NCBI RefSeq assembly: GCF_028583425.1
Contig: NC_072801.1
Span: 10,188,001 to 10,252,000 of the forward strand
Origin: Eublepharis macularius
Taxonomy: Eukaryota; Chordata; Lepidosauria; Squamata; Eublepharidae
Direction: 5' to 3'
Length of the DNA stretch: 64,000 bases
Shown here: one piece after another, positions 21,416 through 32,905 of the stretch
Position numbering within the stretch: the stretch's first letter is position 1
Layout: each line of letters begins with the position of its first letter
The notes under the pieces: generated by a model
Seen by the model: the letters and a program-made list of their open reading frames with translations, nothing else
Databases searched by the model: none
Told to the model about the DNA's origin: nothing
Program-made: the position numbers and the translations under genes

Positions 21416-21612
21416 GGCCGTTTCCACACGGCTCCCCGCTGCTCGTAACAACCCAGAAGATTGCACAAAAAACACGCAAGATCGCATTTTCTCGTGCGAG
21501 ATTTGCGCTATGTGATGTTGCGCAAATCTCGAGTGAGAAAACGCGATCTTCCGCGTTTTTTGAGCGATCTTCTGGGTTGTTACAAGCAGCGGGGAGCCGT
21601 GTGGAAACGGCT
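21416..21612. mobile_element. GGCCGTTTCCACAC-family palindromic MITE
   Basis: Nearly perfect hairpin of about 200 bp whose ends are GGCCGTTTCCACACGGCT and its inverse. CpG-rich arms (GATCGCATTTTCTCG). Similar ends are at 51751-51968 and 60776-60959. Confidence 0.8.
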
Positions 21613-22544
21613 GTCTCCTGTCTTTTACTTATTTTTCAGTGACTGCCAGCTGGAACACCATACCAGCCCCCAGCTGTGTCACTTGTGCCAAGGGCCAACC
21701 GGCACCGGCACTACAGAAGCTCCAGGCAGGCCACTCCCTCGGAGGGCTGCTGGGCCCAGGAACAAAACAAGCTGAGCTCTCTTGGTGCCGACAACGCCTG
21801 CTTACCTCAAAGCTGGTGTAAGAAGTGACAGCAAGAAGGGTAGACTCACCCACGGCCTTCCCCTGCGCTGCTGCCAGCTGGGTCTGGCCTACAACTGTTC
21901 AGGTCCTCTGAGGCAAGCCTTGACTGATTTTCATCACCTCTAGAAGCCAGTAAAAAAATTTAGGAGCCAGTCTCATTTTTCAGCCCTCGGGGCTTTGTGT
22001 TTTAATGACTGCATATTTTTTTCATTGTTGCTACCACAAAACCTAATACTAACCTCTTCCCAGTTTCTTGTAATTTTATTAAAGCTATGACAAATATGTT
22101 GTGGTATAAAGAAATATAGTGGTTGTTCACTGCAACAGAAAGCTAACTTCTAACCCTACCCTAACCTCTCCCCAGTTTTTCCATGATTCTGTTATTGCTT
22201 TTAAAAAGCTCTGTTTAATTGAGTCTTGGAGCCAGTATAGAAAGGAAGTGGCTCAGAAATGAATTCATTCTCCATCACTAAAGGGCGTAAAGTTAAGTTT
22301 ACATATAAACCAGTAATGAGAAGGACTTCATGCACATTTATTTTTATGTCATACAACAAAACATTCTGATGCAAAATGATAAATAAGCCTTGTACTTTGC
22401 ACTGAGAAATTCTGAGAGACACTACCACAAAAGCATTGCTAAAAATATTAGAAGCCACAATGAAATCCCTAGGCACTGTGACAACTGGGATTTGCGCCCT
22501 AAGGGCCAATTTGCTTGAGCTCTCAGATGGTTTTAACAACAACA

Positions 22545-22790
22545 ACATATCAACATTCGATTTATATACCACCCTCCAGTACAACTTACCACCCACTCAG
22601 AGCAGTTTACAAAGTGTGCTATTATTATCCTCACGACAATCACCTTGTGAGGCAGGTGGGGCTGAAAGAGCTCTAAAAGAGCTGTGCCTGACCCAAGGTC
22701 ACCCAGCTGGCATCAAGCGGAGGAATGGGGAATCAAATCCGGTTCTCCAAATTAGAGTCCTGCCGCTCTTAACCATTATACCAAAATGTC
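22545..22790 (-). mobile_element. tRNA-headed SINE, reverse orientation
   Basis: Starts with an AAC tail, then ATTCGATTTATATACCACCC (L2-like), and ends at a reverse tRNA head (AACCATTATACC). Confidence 0.8.
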
Positions 22791-22875
22791 CTCAGTCCTC
22801 TCCAGGCCGTCACCCAGAGGAACTACCTCTCTGAATTCTCACTGGTTACCAGCAGGTGTCACACAGAGAAACAGG

Positions 22876-23135
22876 CAGGGCTTTTTTTCAGCTGGAATGC
22901 GGTGGAACAGAGTTCTGGAACCTCTTGAAAATGGTCACATGGCTGGTGGCCCCGCCCCTGATCTCCAGACAGAGGGGAGTTTAGATTGCCCTCCGCGCCG
23001 CTCCAGCGGTGCGGAGGGCAATCTCAACTCCCCTCTGTCTGGAGATCAGGGGGCGGGGCCACCAGCCATGTGACCATTTTCTCTGAGGGCAACCCACTGA
23101 GTTCCACCACTTCTTTTCCCAGAAAAAAAGCCCTG
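22876..23135. mobile_element. CAGGGC-family palindromic MITE (hAT-like)
   Basis: Perfect 8-bp duplication GAAACAGG (22868-22875, 23136-23143). 260 bp with standard ends. Confidence 0.92.
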
Positions 23136-23726
23136 GAAACAGGTATGTCACACAGATTCTTTAGGGGTCCGAGCCTGGAGTTGTTCCTTTCCTGACCCCC
23201 AGAGAATGCCACAAATGGCACGTTCCTGGATAAGACGCAGGCAAGATCTTGCAAGTGTTACGGTAATGACAGCCAATTTACAGCTTATGAAAACCGCTTA
23301 TGAGTCAAGAGGGATCAGGGCCCCTCTGGAAGCAGAGGCAAGACCCGCCTCCCCCTTTCAAAGTCATAAATGCAGCCAAATGTATAATAGGCTGTATAAT
23401 AGGGTTCCCAGCTGCAGAAACCTGCTATACTCAACCAGCGAAGTGATGCTTAATAATAGATCTGCAAGCTCCAACTCCACCCAGGCTCATGCCAGCAGCC
23501 CTGCTCTCTGTCTGGGTTGCTGAAACTGCCCCCTTTAGGCATCAACGTGGCATTATTAGTCATCCGATCCAAGAAAACTGAAACGCTGAGCATTCCGGTG
23601 GCAGTATGAGCCCACCCGCACATCCACCCACTTTGCCCATTCACACCATTTCAGCAGAGCACTTGACATTTCACATCTGCAGGATAAAACCAGGCAATTT
23701 CAGGAGAAGGGGGGTGGGGTTAGAGA

Positions 23727-25213
23727 ACATAAGAATGTAAGAGAAGTCATGTTGGATCAGGCCAATGGCCCATCCAGTCCAACACTCTGTGTCACACAGT
23801 GGCCAAAAATGTGTCCTCAGGAGGTCTGCCAGTGGGGAAGGGACACTAGAAGCCCTCCCACTGATTGACCCCCCCCCCAAACACCAAGAATACAGAGCCT
23901 CACTGCCCTAGACAGAGAGTTCCATCTATACCTTGTGGCTAATAGCCACTGATGAACCTCTGCTCCATATGTTTATCCAATCCCCTCTTGAAGCTGTCTA
24001 TGCTTGAAGCTGCCACCACCTCCTGAGGCAGGGAATTCCATGTGTTAATCACTTTTTGGGTGAAGAAGTACTTCCTTTTATCTGTTCTGACCCAACTGCT
24101 CAGCAATTTCATTGAGTGCCCACGAGTTCTTGTATTGTGAGAAAGGGAGAAAAATACTTCTCTACCTTCTCTATCCCGTGCATATTGTTGTAAACCTCTA
24201 TCATGTCACCCCTCAGTTGTCATTTCTCCAAGCTATAGATCCCAAAGTGCTTTAACCTTTCTTCATAGGGGAAGTGTTCCATCCCTTTAATCATTCTAGT
24301 CGCCCTTTTCTGCACTTTTTCCAGTGCCATAATATCTTTTTTGAGGTGTGGTGACCGGAATTGTACACAGTATTCCAAATGAGGCCGTACCATTGATTTA
24401 TACAGGGGCATTATGATACTAGCTGATTTGTGTTTGCTGTAGTGGTTAAGAGTGCGGGACTGCCAGCTGGGTGACCTTGGGCTAGTCATAATTCTCTGGA
24501 GCGCTCTCAGTCCCGCCCACCTCACAGGGGAGGTGGGCGATAATAATGACATACTTTGTAAACCGCTCTGAGTGGGCATTAAGTTGTCCTGAAGGGTGTT
24601 ATATAAATCGAATATTGTTGTTGTTGTTGTTGTTGTTTTCAATTCCCTTCCTAATAATCCCCAGCATAGTGCTGGCCTTCTTTATTGCCATCGCACACTG
24701 TATTGACATTTTCAGTGAGTTATCCACCACGACTCCAAGATCTCTCTCTTGGTCAGTCTCTGCCAGTTTGGACCCCATCATTGTGTATTTATATTTGGGA
24801 TTTTTGGCCCCAAAGTGCATTACTTTGCACTTGGCCACGTTGAACCTCATTTGCCATGTTGACACCCACTTGACCAGCCTCGACAGATCCCTTTGGAGTG
24901 CCTCACAATCCTCCCAGGTTCTCGCCACCCTGAACAATTTAGTGTCATCCGCAAACTTAGCCACTTCACAGCTTACTCCCAACTCCAAATCATTAATGAA
25001 CACGTTAAAAAGCACTGGACCCAATACTGAGCCCTGCAGTCCCCCACTGCTTACCACCCTCCACTGTGAATATTGCCAATTTATATTCATTCTCTGTTTC
25101 CTATTCATTAGCCAGTTTTTGATCCACGAGAGGACTTGTCCTTTTACCCCATGACTATTGAGAATAACTGGAACATGACAAAAAATACCCTGATCATTGC
25201 CATTTGCTTCCAT
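23727..25213 (-). mobile_element. CR1 LINE, 3' part, interrupted by a SINE
   Basis: Minus-strand translation gives the reverse-transcriptase block with the FADDTKL catalytic motif, then NVAKCKVMHFG and YKSMVRPHLEYCVQFRSPH, all typical of CR1-type elements. The 3' end carries AACATAAGAATGTAAG-type short repeats on the plus strand. A SINE at 24430-24640 splits the frame. 5'-truncated near 25213. Another copy lies at 53566-54845. Confidence 0.9.
24430..24640 (+). mobile_element. tRNA-headed SINE inside CR1
   Basis: GTAGTGGTTAAGAGTGCGGG at the head and a (TTG)n tail. It interrupts the CR1 sequence GATTTG...TTTTCAATTCCC, which is continuous in the other CR1 copy at 54268-54290. Confidence 0.85.
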
Positions 25214-25397
25214 CCTGGTAATGCAAAAGCTTTAGCTTGGTAGTAAGGTTCAAGCCCCAGGTTCACAATTCATTATTTCCAGGTGTTGTTTTTTTTAAAA
25301 CTCAGGTAGCAGAGGTGGGAAATGCTACTGCCTGAGACTTGGGTAAAACTCTACCTATGCTCCAGTCCTAATGCTACAGGCAGGGTTGCCATATGGC

Positions 25398-25656
25398 CAG
25401 TGCTTTTTTCTGGGAAAAGAGGTGGTGGAACTCAGTGGGTTGCCCTCGGAGAAAATGGTCACATGGCTGGTGGCCCGGCCCCCTGATCTCCAGACAGAGG
25501 GGAGTTTAGATTGCCCTCCGCGCTGCTCGGCGGCGCGGAGGGCAATCTAAACTCCCCTCTGTCTGGAGATCAGGGGGCCGGGCCACCAGCCATGTGACCA
25601 TTTTCAAGAGGTTCCAGAACTCCGTTCCCCCGCGTTCCAGCTGAAAAAAAGCCCTG
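25398..25656. mobile_element. CAGGGC-family MITE; donor-type locus
   Basis: Perfect 8-bp duplication CATATGGC (25390-25397 and 25657-25664). The left terminus is mutated to CAGTGC. The 161 bp to its right recur in the composite at 42678-43357. Confidence 0.9.
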
Positions 25657-25817
25657 CATATGGCTAGGAAAACTATAAACTGTGAATGAGAAACGGGCTG
25701 GTGCATGGTGGATCTTATGCTCACTGCCACTGGAAATTTGTCTTCGGACAGCACCATAGTGGCATAACTATTGCTCAGCCTGGGACCTGATTCTAAACTG
25801 GTGACAGTTAGGATGGT
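25657..25817 (+). repeat. 161-bp flank also present twice at 42.9-43.3 kb
   Basis: From CATATGGCTAGGAAAACTA to GGATGGT. It matches 42890-43050 and 43124-43284 with four substitutions. Because it begins with the target duplication of the adjacent MITE, this copy is the ancestral arrangement. Confidence 0.9.
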
Positions 25818-26489
25818 GCCACACAAAGAAATAGATGGGGGTGACATCTACTTCTTGCATGAATAACCCCATGACCACCCCACGGGCGGGCAGTATTTGA
25901 TGCATCATATAAGAACCGAGGACATCTGTCCATTGCAGCTCTCTCTTCTATCCCAGAGGAAAAGAAACAAACTATGTATTGGCCAAGATGTGGAGATACA
26001 GCAGATTTGACTCTTACAAGATCCCGCATGGGACACTGTCTTCAAGCGGGGAGATCTTGGGACACTTCCAAGATGGCCACAGCAGGCCAATGGCTGGCTT
26101 GATTGATAAGATACTCGTTTGAGTTTTGCTGTTCGGAGAGCCAGTTTTAAGTTCATGGTATCTTCCCCAGGCTGGGCGTGCTTTGAAGGCGGTCCAGTCT
26201 CCTGGGTTACTCAAAGACAGCACTGGACCCGCCTGCAGCCTCCCAGCAAAGACCTCCGGAGTGTTAGCTGCTAAGTCACCACCTGCGCTCCTAATCAGGC
26301 ACTTCCCTTCCTCAGCTCCTTTCTCCCCTCCTGCCACCCACTGGCAGGCAGAGCCCCCCATACAGAGAGAAGGAGATTAATTTGTCCACCCTTCAAAGAA
26401 CTGAGGAGCCTCCAGCGATGGAATCCCCTGAGTGAAAGTATCTTTTCAGCCTCCCCACCGAGGCTCTGTTGGCAAAACAGATCCTTCCA

Positions 26490-26625
26490 AGGATTTTCTT
26501 CCCCCTGCATCTGATGAAGCGAGCTCCGACTCACGAAAGCTCCCACTGGAATAAATGTTGTTAGTTTTTCAGGTGCTGCTGGACTTTTTGTTTTGCAACA
26601 ACAGACATGGTGACCCCTCTGGAAC
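26490..26625 (+). repeat. Hammerhead-type repeat, single arm
   Basis: CTGATGA at 26511, extra A, stem II with one mismatch, GAAAGC, then AATAAATGTTGTTAG and CAACAGACATGGTGACCCC. The stem III and cleavage residue do not fit, so it is likely inactive. Confidence 0.6.
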
Positions 26626-27272
26626 CTTCCAGAGACTGGCTGCCGCAATGCAGCGCTAGAATCCTACAGCATGATATTAAAAGTAACACATTGTCACACT
26701 TCACACATGCAGTTCCATGCACAGTGTGATTCACAACAAAGAGACACGTTCCCTCTAACTTTGAGCTGTTAAGAATTAATACGAGTTTTGCCTTAGACGA
26801 GGCACAGATGACTGTTCAGATTCTTCGGGACCATTTTGTTCTCTGTGGAAGGAGCAGAAGCAGGCTTCCTTGCACAAACTGACACACCTCTCCCCGTGAG
26901 CAGCCGACCTCCATAATGAAACTGCTGTTTATCATTAAGAGCTTCTGCAGTGAGCACATAAAACCACCATCTGCTGACTTGGACCAATGATCCATCCAGG
27001 CCAGCACCCTGCCTCTCACCGTTTCCAGACAGCTGCCCCCCACAAGGGCCTACAAACAAAGCATCAAGGCCAAACCCTTTCCCCTTTACTGCCTGCCAGC
27101 AACTAGTATTCAGAGGTACACTGCTTCTGAACATGGAGGTTCTATTTAGCCATCTTAGCTAACAGCTGTCACTGGATCTATTGTCCACGAGCTTGTCTGA
27201 TCTCCTTTTAAAGCCACCTAAGTGAAAGCTCATCTCGCAGCAGGGAAATTCCACAAATAACATGGAGGAGGA
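26626..27272. other. RADIL intron, largely unrecognised
   Basis: GGACCAATGATCCATCCAGG at about 26980-27010 resembles a SINE body. No other feature. Confidence 0.4.
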
Positions 27273-27612
27273 GTTCCAGTTTGGTGTAGTGGTTAAGAGT
27301 GGCAGAAATCTAATCTGGAGCGCCGGGTTTGATTCCCCACTCCTCCGCTTGAAGCCAGCTGGGAGACCTTGTGTCAGTCACTTAAGAGCAGCAGGACTCT
27401 AATCTGGAGCGCCAGGTTTGATTCCCCACTCTTCCGCTTGAAGCCACCTGGGTGACCTTGGGTCAGTCACAGCTCTCTCAGAGCCCTCTCAGCCCCACCC
27501 ACCTCACAGGGCGATTGTTGTGGGGATAATAACAACATACTTTGTAAACCGCACTGAGTGAGCCTTAAGTTGTCCTGAAGGGCGGTATGTAAATCGAATG
27601 TTATTATTATTC
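27273..27612 (+). mobile_element. tRNA-headed SINE with duplicated head
   Basis: Two consecutive heads (CTAATCTGGAGCGCC at about 27309 and 27390) precede a single L2-like tail ending ATTATTATT. This is a partial dimer. Confidence 0.8.
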
Positions 27613-29562
27613 TGCCCTGAATCCACTACCCGTCAGCGGCTGACCCCAAAATGTAACGATGATGGGGGGAGGAGTTCTCTGTACTTTCTCCACCATGCCT
27701 AATTTTAACCTCCATCCTGTCCTCCTCGTGTGAAAGTGGTATTCATTTTCCAAACAATAAATGTATTGAACACAATATATTTGTTAGTTCATGTATGCAC
27801 AGAGCACTGAATTCCAAGGTCTTCAGCTGCCCAGACTCCAAGCAATTCACCTGCAATAGGTCCCTCCTCCTGCCCAGCTGCCCCCACACACAGCCAGGCA
27901 ACATTATTATCAACTCCTGCCTCTACTGCTGCGCTGGGAACAGTGGACCCGACCCTCGCTGCATGCTGTCGCTGCTTGCCACTCACCTCTCCACAAGGAA
28001 CGCAGCCAGCTCCCACGTTAGAGGCAGTAGAGGGCAACAGGAACCAAGGGGAAGAAGAAAAAAGCAACAACTGGGGGGGGGGTGCAATTTGGAGGGGGAA
28101 GTATCCCACCCCTCTTTTTGTAGCCCTGACCCCACCCCCCACCCCCAGGAAACTCTCGCTCATCAACCTTTTCTGTGTTCCCCTTCTAGCAAGGAGCTCA
28201 AAGCAGCCTGAGAGGGGGTTGGGGGAGCAGTTCCCCCTCCACTGAATAAAACCTGTCCCTCAGAAATCTATTCTGATGTTCTCCTGATTTTCGCCTTTTG
28301 GGAACATCCCCCCCTCCCTTTTTTAAAGAAAATTGTTTGAGCTGTCACTTTGGGGGGACTCGGCTTGCTGAAGAAATAAAAACTCACAGGAATCATATTT
28401 GTTCTGACTTCATTTCCTGAAAATACATTGATCATTTTCATGACTGAAGGAGCCAGGAGGGAAGTTCAAGATACTTCGCAACAGAAAACAAGCAGGTGAT
28501 GTTTCATCCTGGATACGGAAAGATGTCGTTTGTTCAGAGACTGGGGACCTCTTGGTGACCTTTGGGCGTGGACAGCCGTGGGGGAAATGCATGGAAATGC
28601 TCCATGTGCAAATTCTTAGAAGAGGCAGAAAAAGACGGGCATCACACCATCACAGTCTTCCTTACTGACACTTCTGGTCTAAAACAGAACCAGTTTTCCA
28701 CTCCCGGTGTGAACAATATGCAGGGGTTTGCCCCATGCAGATGCCACGGTCTGAAGCGATGCCACTGCACGCCCAGCCATTCAGGCAGTGCGTCACAGTC
28801 CGTTTCTATTGCTTTGACTCCTAACTGACGAGCAGCCATTTATGCGCAGAGGTTGTCACGCACCATGATTTGGCTTCCTGTATACATCAACAAATGTTCA
28901 CAAAGCAATGCCTGCAGAGATGAGACTTGAGTTGTGAGCATCTTTGGTCTCCATGCTGATGTTCTATCACAGCGAGCTGCTCAAACACAGAATGAGAAAG
29001 GCAGCTTGATCCTACCAGATCCCAGGAAGGCTCCTTGCTGTGCTTGATCATGAGTGATCCTTGGGCTGTTCTTTATCAGTGTCCAGTGAAAGCAAGATCA
29101 GGTCTGAGTTTTCATTCCTATGCCATCACACATTGCTTTCTCGCGGCCCACATCAAAAGCTTGCCAAAAAGCTTCCTTTGCCACCCAAGCTCGTACCCAT
29201 GCAGGGGGTTGCCTGTTGCATCTCTTTATGAGTTACTGCTCAGATTCCATCAAAGGCAAGTGAATTCTGGATTTTTTGCATAAGTGTGACTGCACTGATC
29301 AATTACTTCTAATGGAGAATTGCAACACAATTACTGCTGTAAGAGGCAGATATCTGTCGTGTCTCTGCATAACTCACTGCTCTGCCCTTCCTTCCAATCA
29401 GCCTCTGCTGGGTTACTCAGCACTGTCTATGCTCTGGGGTGATTGGATCATACAGTCATTTCTGATACAGCACTATTAAAGAAAGCATACTCAGAACAAT
29501 GATTCACACAGAGGCACAGCTGGTAGACTCTGACGAGGGTAGGTGATACTTGCTTTGATCCA
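27613..29562. other. RADIL intron without recognised features
   Basis: Contains G- and C-rich runs (28073-28083, 28130-28146). No repeat family or exon could be supported. Confidence 0.45.
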
Positions 29563-29570
29563 CTCTGAAC

Positions 29571-29960
29571 CAGGGGCGGCGCGCCTATTGAGGCCAGGTA
29601 GGCGGTGGCCGCAGGCGCGGGGTGCCGGAGGGAGCGCTGGAAGAGGCGCGGGGGGCGAGAGCGCGCCCCCCCAAAGCAGAAGCCTCCTATTCCTCCCACC
29701 CCGCGCCGCCGCCACCGCCAGCACAAGCCCCCGGCCGGGCGCAGCCACCGTGGGCAGGCATCTGCTGCGGCGGAGGCAACCGAGCGGGAGAGCTCGGAGG
29801 CCGCCCGCCGCAGCAATCGGGCCGGCGGTGGCGCGTGCGCTCCCGTGATGACATCACGCATGACGTCATCACGCAGGCAGGTGCGCGCGTGCTCGTGCGC
29901 GCAGGGGGGGGCGTTTGGCCGGCCAGCCGCGAGCGCGGCAAACCCTAGCGCCACCCCTGC
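29571..29960. mobile_element. CpG-rich hAT-type MITE
   Basis: Ends CAGGGGCGGCGC and GCGCCACCCCTG are inverted copies. A perfect 8-bp duplication CTCTGAAC flanks it (29563-29570, 29961-29968). A palindrome, GATGACATCACGCATGACG, lies near 29848. High CpG makes it look like a CpG island, and long GC-rich frames on both strands are not genes. Confidence 0.88.
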
Positions 29961-30144
29961 TCTGAACGCAAATCTTCCAGTGTAAGAATGAAGTGTTCTT
30001 CCAGTTTTGAGTAATAAAAATGTGTACATAATTACCAAAAATCTAGGGAACACTGTAATTCAGAGTGGTATACTGTACTCAAATAGATTTGGGGCAACCC
30101 AGGCTCAGACGCCCAATAAGCTCACTGGCACATGTTCAGTGAAT

Positions 30145-30345
30145 AATTTTCACTCAGTCTAACCTACCTCACAGGACTGTTGTGGGAATAAAAAGAACCT
30201 CTGGTCTTGTTAATATTATCCTCGTGACAACCACCCTGTGAGGTTGGGGGGTGGGGGTGCTGAGAGAGCTCTGAGAAGCTGTGACTGACCCAAGGTCATC
30301 CAGTTGGCTTCAAGTGAAGGACTGGGGAATCAAATTCTCCGCCAA
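30145..30345 (-). mobile_element. tRNA-headed SINE, partial, reverse
   Basis: CTCGTGACAACCACCCTGTG and CTGACCCAAGGTCATCCAG follow the order of reverse SINE copies. It abuts the next copy. Confidence 0.65.
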
Positions 30346-30592
30346 ATAATAACAATAACAATAATAACATTCCATTTATATACTGCCCTTCAGAACAACA
30401 TAACACCCCTCAGAGTGGTTTACAAAGTATGTTATTATCCTCATGACAATCACACTGAGAGGTGGGTGGGGCTGAGAGAGCTCTGGAAGAGCTGTGACTG
30501 ACCCAAGGTCACCCAGCTGGCTTCAAACCCACCTCTCCAGATTAGAGTTCTGCTGCTCTTAACCACTACACCAAACCGGCTACAGTCATAGA
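30346..30592 (-). mobile_element. tRNA-headed SINE, reverse orientation
   Basis: (AAT)n tail, CATTCCATTTATATACTGCC, and at the right end the reverse head CTTAACCACTACACCAAAC. Confidence 0.8.
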
Positions 30593-30671
30593 TCTCAATC
30601 ATAATGTGCAGTTTGGCCCTCAAATGCTGAGAAAAACATCTCCAACATCTCAATGATAATTTTCAGACTCT

Positions 30672-30860
30672 AGAAGAATCATAGGGTTGGAAGGTACCTC
30701 CAGGGTCATCTAGTCCAACCTCCTGCACAATGCAGAAAATTCACAACTACCTCTCCCTCCGCACTCCCAGTGACCCACGACCAGAAGACGCCAAAACACC
30801 ATCAGAATCTCTAGCCGAACTGGCTTGGGGAAAATCGCTACCTGACCCCAAGGTGGTGAT
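30672..30860 (-). mobile_element. CR1-like 3' fragment
   Basis: AATCATAGGGTTGGAAGGTA followed by CATCTAGTCCAACCTCCTGC is the reverse complement of the CR1 3' end. Confidence 0.65.
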
Positions 30861-31807
30861 TTGGAGGCAACGCAACCATGAGGAAATGCGAGGAGGCAGA
30901 TTTGGAGTGCCGTTGACAGTGCAGAGTGCGTGCCAGTCAGCACTACCAACACCAGGCTGTTCTGGCTGGGAAATCCCAGTGCCTCCCAGAATCCTCCTGA
31001 CCTGACAAGTGGCACCAGAAGACCACCATCTGATACAAAAGGTCGGCTACCTCCCATCAGCTTCAGCATCTCATCTCTGAGGAAGGCCACGAAGAGTCTT
31101 CCCTCTGTGCTTCCAGAGTGCCAGACTTGGGCTTGCTGGTCAGGTGCCCACTCTCTTGCCATCTTGCCCACCTGGGATACCTGCCATCCTTGAACCTCAG
31201 TTCCTGCCTGTGGGAAGTTGAACCAAAGTGAACCCGGCGGTTACAATCTGCTGGGATGTTCTCCTGCTCAAGCACCAAATAAAAGAGCAGGAACTGTGCA
31301 CAGGCAAGGCCAATTGTGCCCCGTGTTAATTTGTAGGGTGGGGAGATGCCGTGCCACGTGGCATTTTCACCTGCTCTCAGGCCGATCCTGCTTGGTATCC
31401 CTCATCCAGTAGCGGGGACACCCTGCATGAGAGCAGAGGTAAAACTGTAACTCAAGAAGAAGTAGGACTTCCTCCAACAATATTAGGTCACCATTATCAA
31501 TCTCTTATAATCCAAAGTAGTACACAAACTCAAAACAAAAATGTTCTGAATAAAATAAAATTAAAAAGTGTGAATCATAATTTTCTTAATATTTCTGTTG
31601 TTTTCTGTTAAACTAGAACAAGTTGAATGCAAAAAGCAAAGTACCTAACACAAGTCAAAGGTGAGACTCCCCCCGCCCGCCCCCCAAGATAATAACAACT
31701 AGCGAGGATAGACCCGCCTCTTAAAATGAACAGAAAGGCCATGCCTGGGGCTCGTCCTAAATTCCACCCATTGATTCTGGAGAAGAAAAAGTCCTCGCGC
31801 TTCTTAC
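30861..31807. other. RADIL intron, donor side
   Basis: Sequence between the CR1 fragment and the RADIL donor at 31807. No further feature recognised. Confidence 0.4.
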
Positions 31808-32357
31808 CTGCTGTGATGGTGTCCTTGTCCCTCGCTGCTAGCTCCTCCACCTCAGATCGCTTCCGGAGTTCAAACCGCCGGGAGAACCCTTCCCGAGGTT
31901 TCCAGAGGTCTTGGATCAAAAGAGGTTTCTCATTGTCCCGGAGAACCCTCAAGCCGTCCATCTGCCACTGCTTCTCCAGACCTACAAACCGTCCGATGAC
32001 ATCACAGAGGACATAATGGCCAGCATTCACCTTGTTTAGCCCATAACGCTCCAGCGCTTCCTTCACCAGCTCTCGAGCACTGGAACTCGCGGTCGCCAGG
32101 ACGCTCTTGTAGTGGGTGCCTGCACAGATGTGGCAGCCAAACACCTTGAGGACCCCCGGGGCAGAGATCTGGGTGGAGAGTTCAGCTGGATCATCCTTGC
32201 TCTCCACTGGGTAGGCAGCTACTGAGCTACGATCCTTGTAGCTCAGCGTCCGATACAAGACCTGAGAAAATATCCGGCTCTGACGCTTGAATTTGTTCTT
32301 AGAAGGTGGGGACATGGCTGGAGGTGAGCCATAAAACAGAGCACGTGAGGACGTCAT
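31808..32357 (-). CDS. RADIL: RADIL, first coding exon (N-terminus and Ras-associating domain)
   Basis: RADIL is a Rap1 effector that links the small GTPase to integrin-dependent adhesion and cell migration. This exon codes residues 1-183 plus one base of the next codon. It has a basic N-terminal stretch (MSPPSKNKFKRQS), then an RA domain at about residues 67-166 (GVLKVFG, THYKSVLATASSSAREL, KPLLIQDLWKPREG, RFELRKR). The exon itself runs to 32366. On the minus strand a strong polypyrimidine tract ending TTTCCAG precedes nine untranslated bases and the ATG. The donor is CAG|GTAAGAA at 31807-31806. Phase after the exon is 1, which fits the next exon exactly. The start is uncertain: the ATG at 32357 (MTSSRALFYG) and an in-frame ATG at codon 15 (MSPP) are both possible, and the second has a purine at -3. 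In-frame sequence beyond the splice sites is intron read-through. RASIP1 is the nearest paralogue, but the residues match RADIL better. Confidence 0.95.
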
Positions 32358-32814
32358 GAGTGGTGGCTGGAAAGCAAGAAGGAGGAGGGGACATGGAGTC
32401 AGCATTTCTGAGGGCCTGAAGAGGAATAACCAAGGGACACCATCAACACCATCTAGGGACTCACGGAACCTGTGAGCGATCCTACAAAACATTCTGTCAA
32501 ACCACTGGTATGTCTAGCTACTCTCTCTGCTACCAACTCTCAAGTCTCCTCTAGCTTTGCTAGATATATTTATTTATTAAGAGCACTCGAAAGCCCTTTA
32601 AATACCATCTTTAGACTGGAGAGCCAGGAACTGAATCTGGGACTTTGTGCACACTTGAGCTCCCTTTACTATCTTATCTTGTTCCAGGGAAGTCGAATAC
32701 AATTTCCAGGGGCCAAAGGGGAAGCCCCTGTGCCCCTCCCTCATTCCTTACCCTGCCCCATAATTTACAGAATCAAAATAAACGATGTAAAACACAGAAT
32801 TATGCAGATCTTTC

Positions 32815-32905
32815 ATGTGTGTGTGTAAAGTGCCATCAAGTTGCAGCTGCCTTATGGAAATCCCATAGACAAGGCAAGAGATGAACAGGAGTGATCCTCT
32901 TTAAT
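32815..32905. mobile_element. Fragment resembling an RTE/SINE 3' tail
   Basis: GTGTGTAAAGTGCCATCAAG followed by GCAGCTGCCTTATGGAAATC resembles the tail shared by RTE-type LINEs and lizard SINEs. Short and uncertain. Confidence 0.4.

Noticed and set aside
24546..25154. Plus-strand frames over the CR1 copies (also 54259-54795)
   Set aside because: Antisense shadows of the CR1 reverse-transcriptase frame.
29448..30053. 201-codon frame
   Set aside because: Runs across the CpG-rich hAT element and its flanks.
31608..31807. Extension of the RADIL first coding exon past the donor
   Set aside because: Intron read-through after CAG|GTAAGAA.
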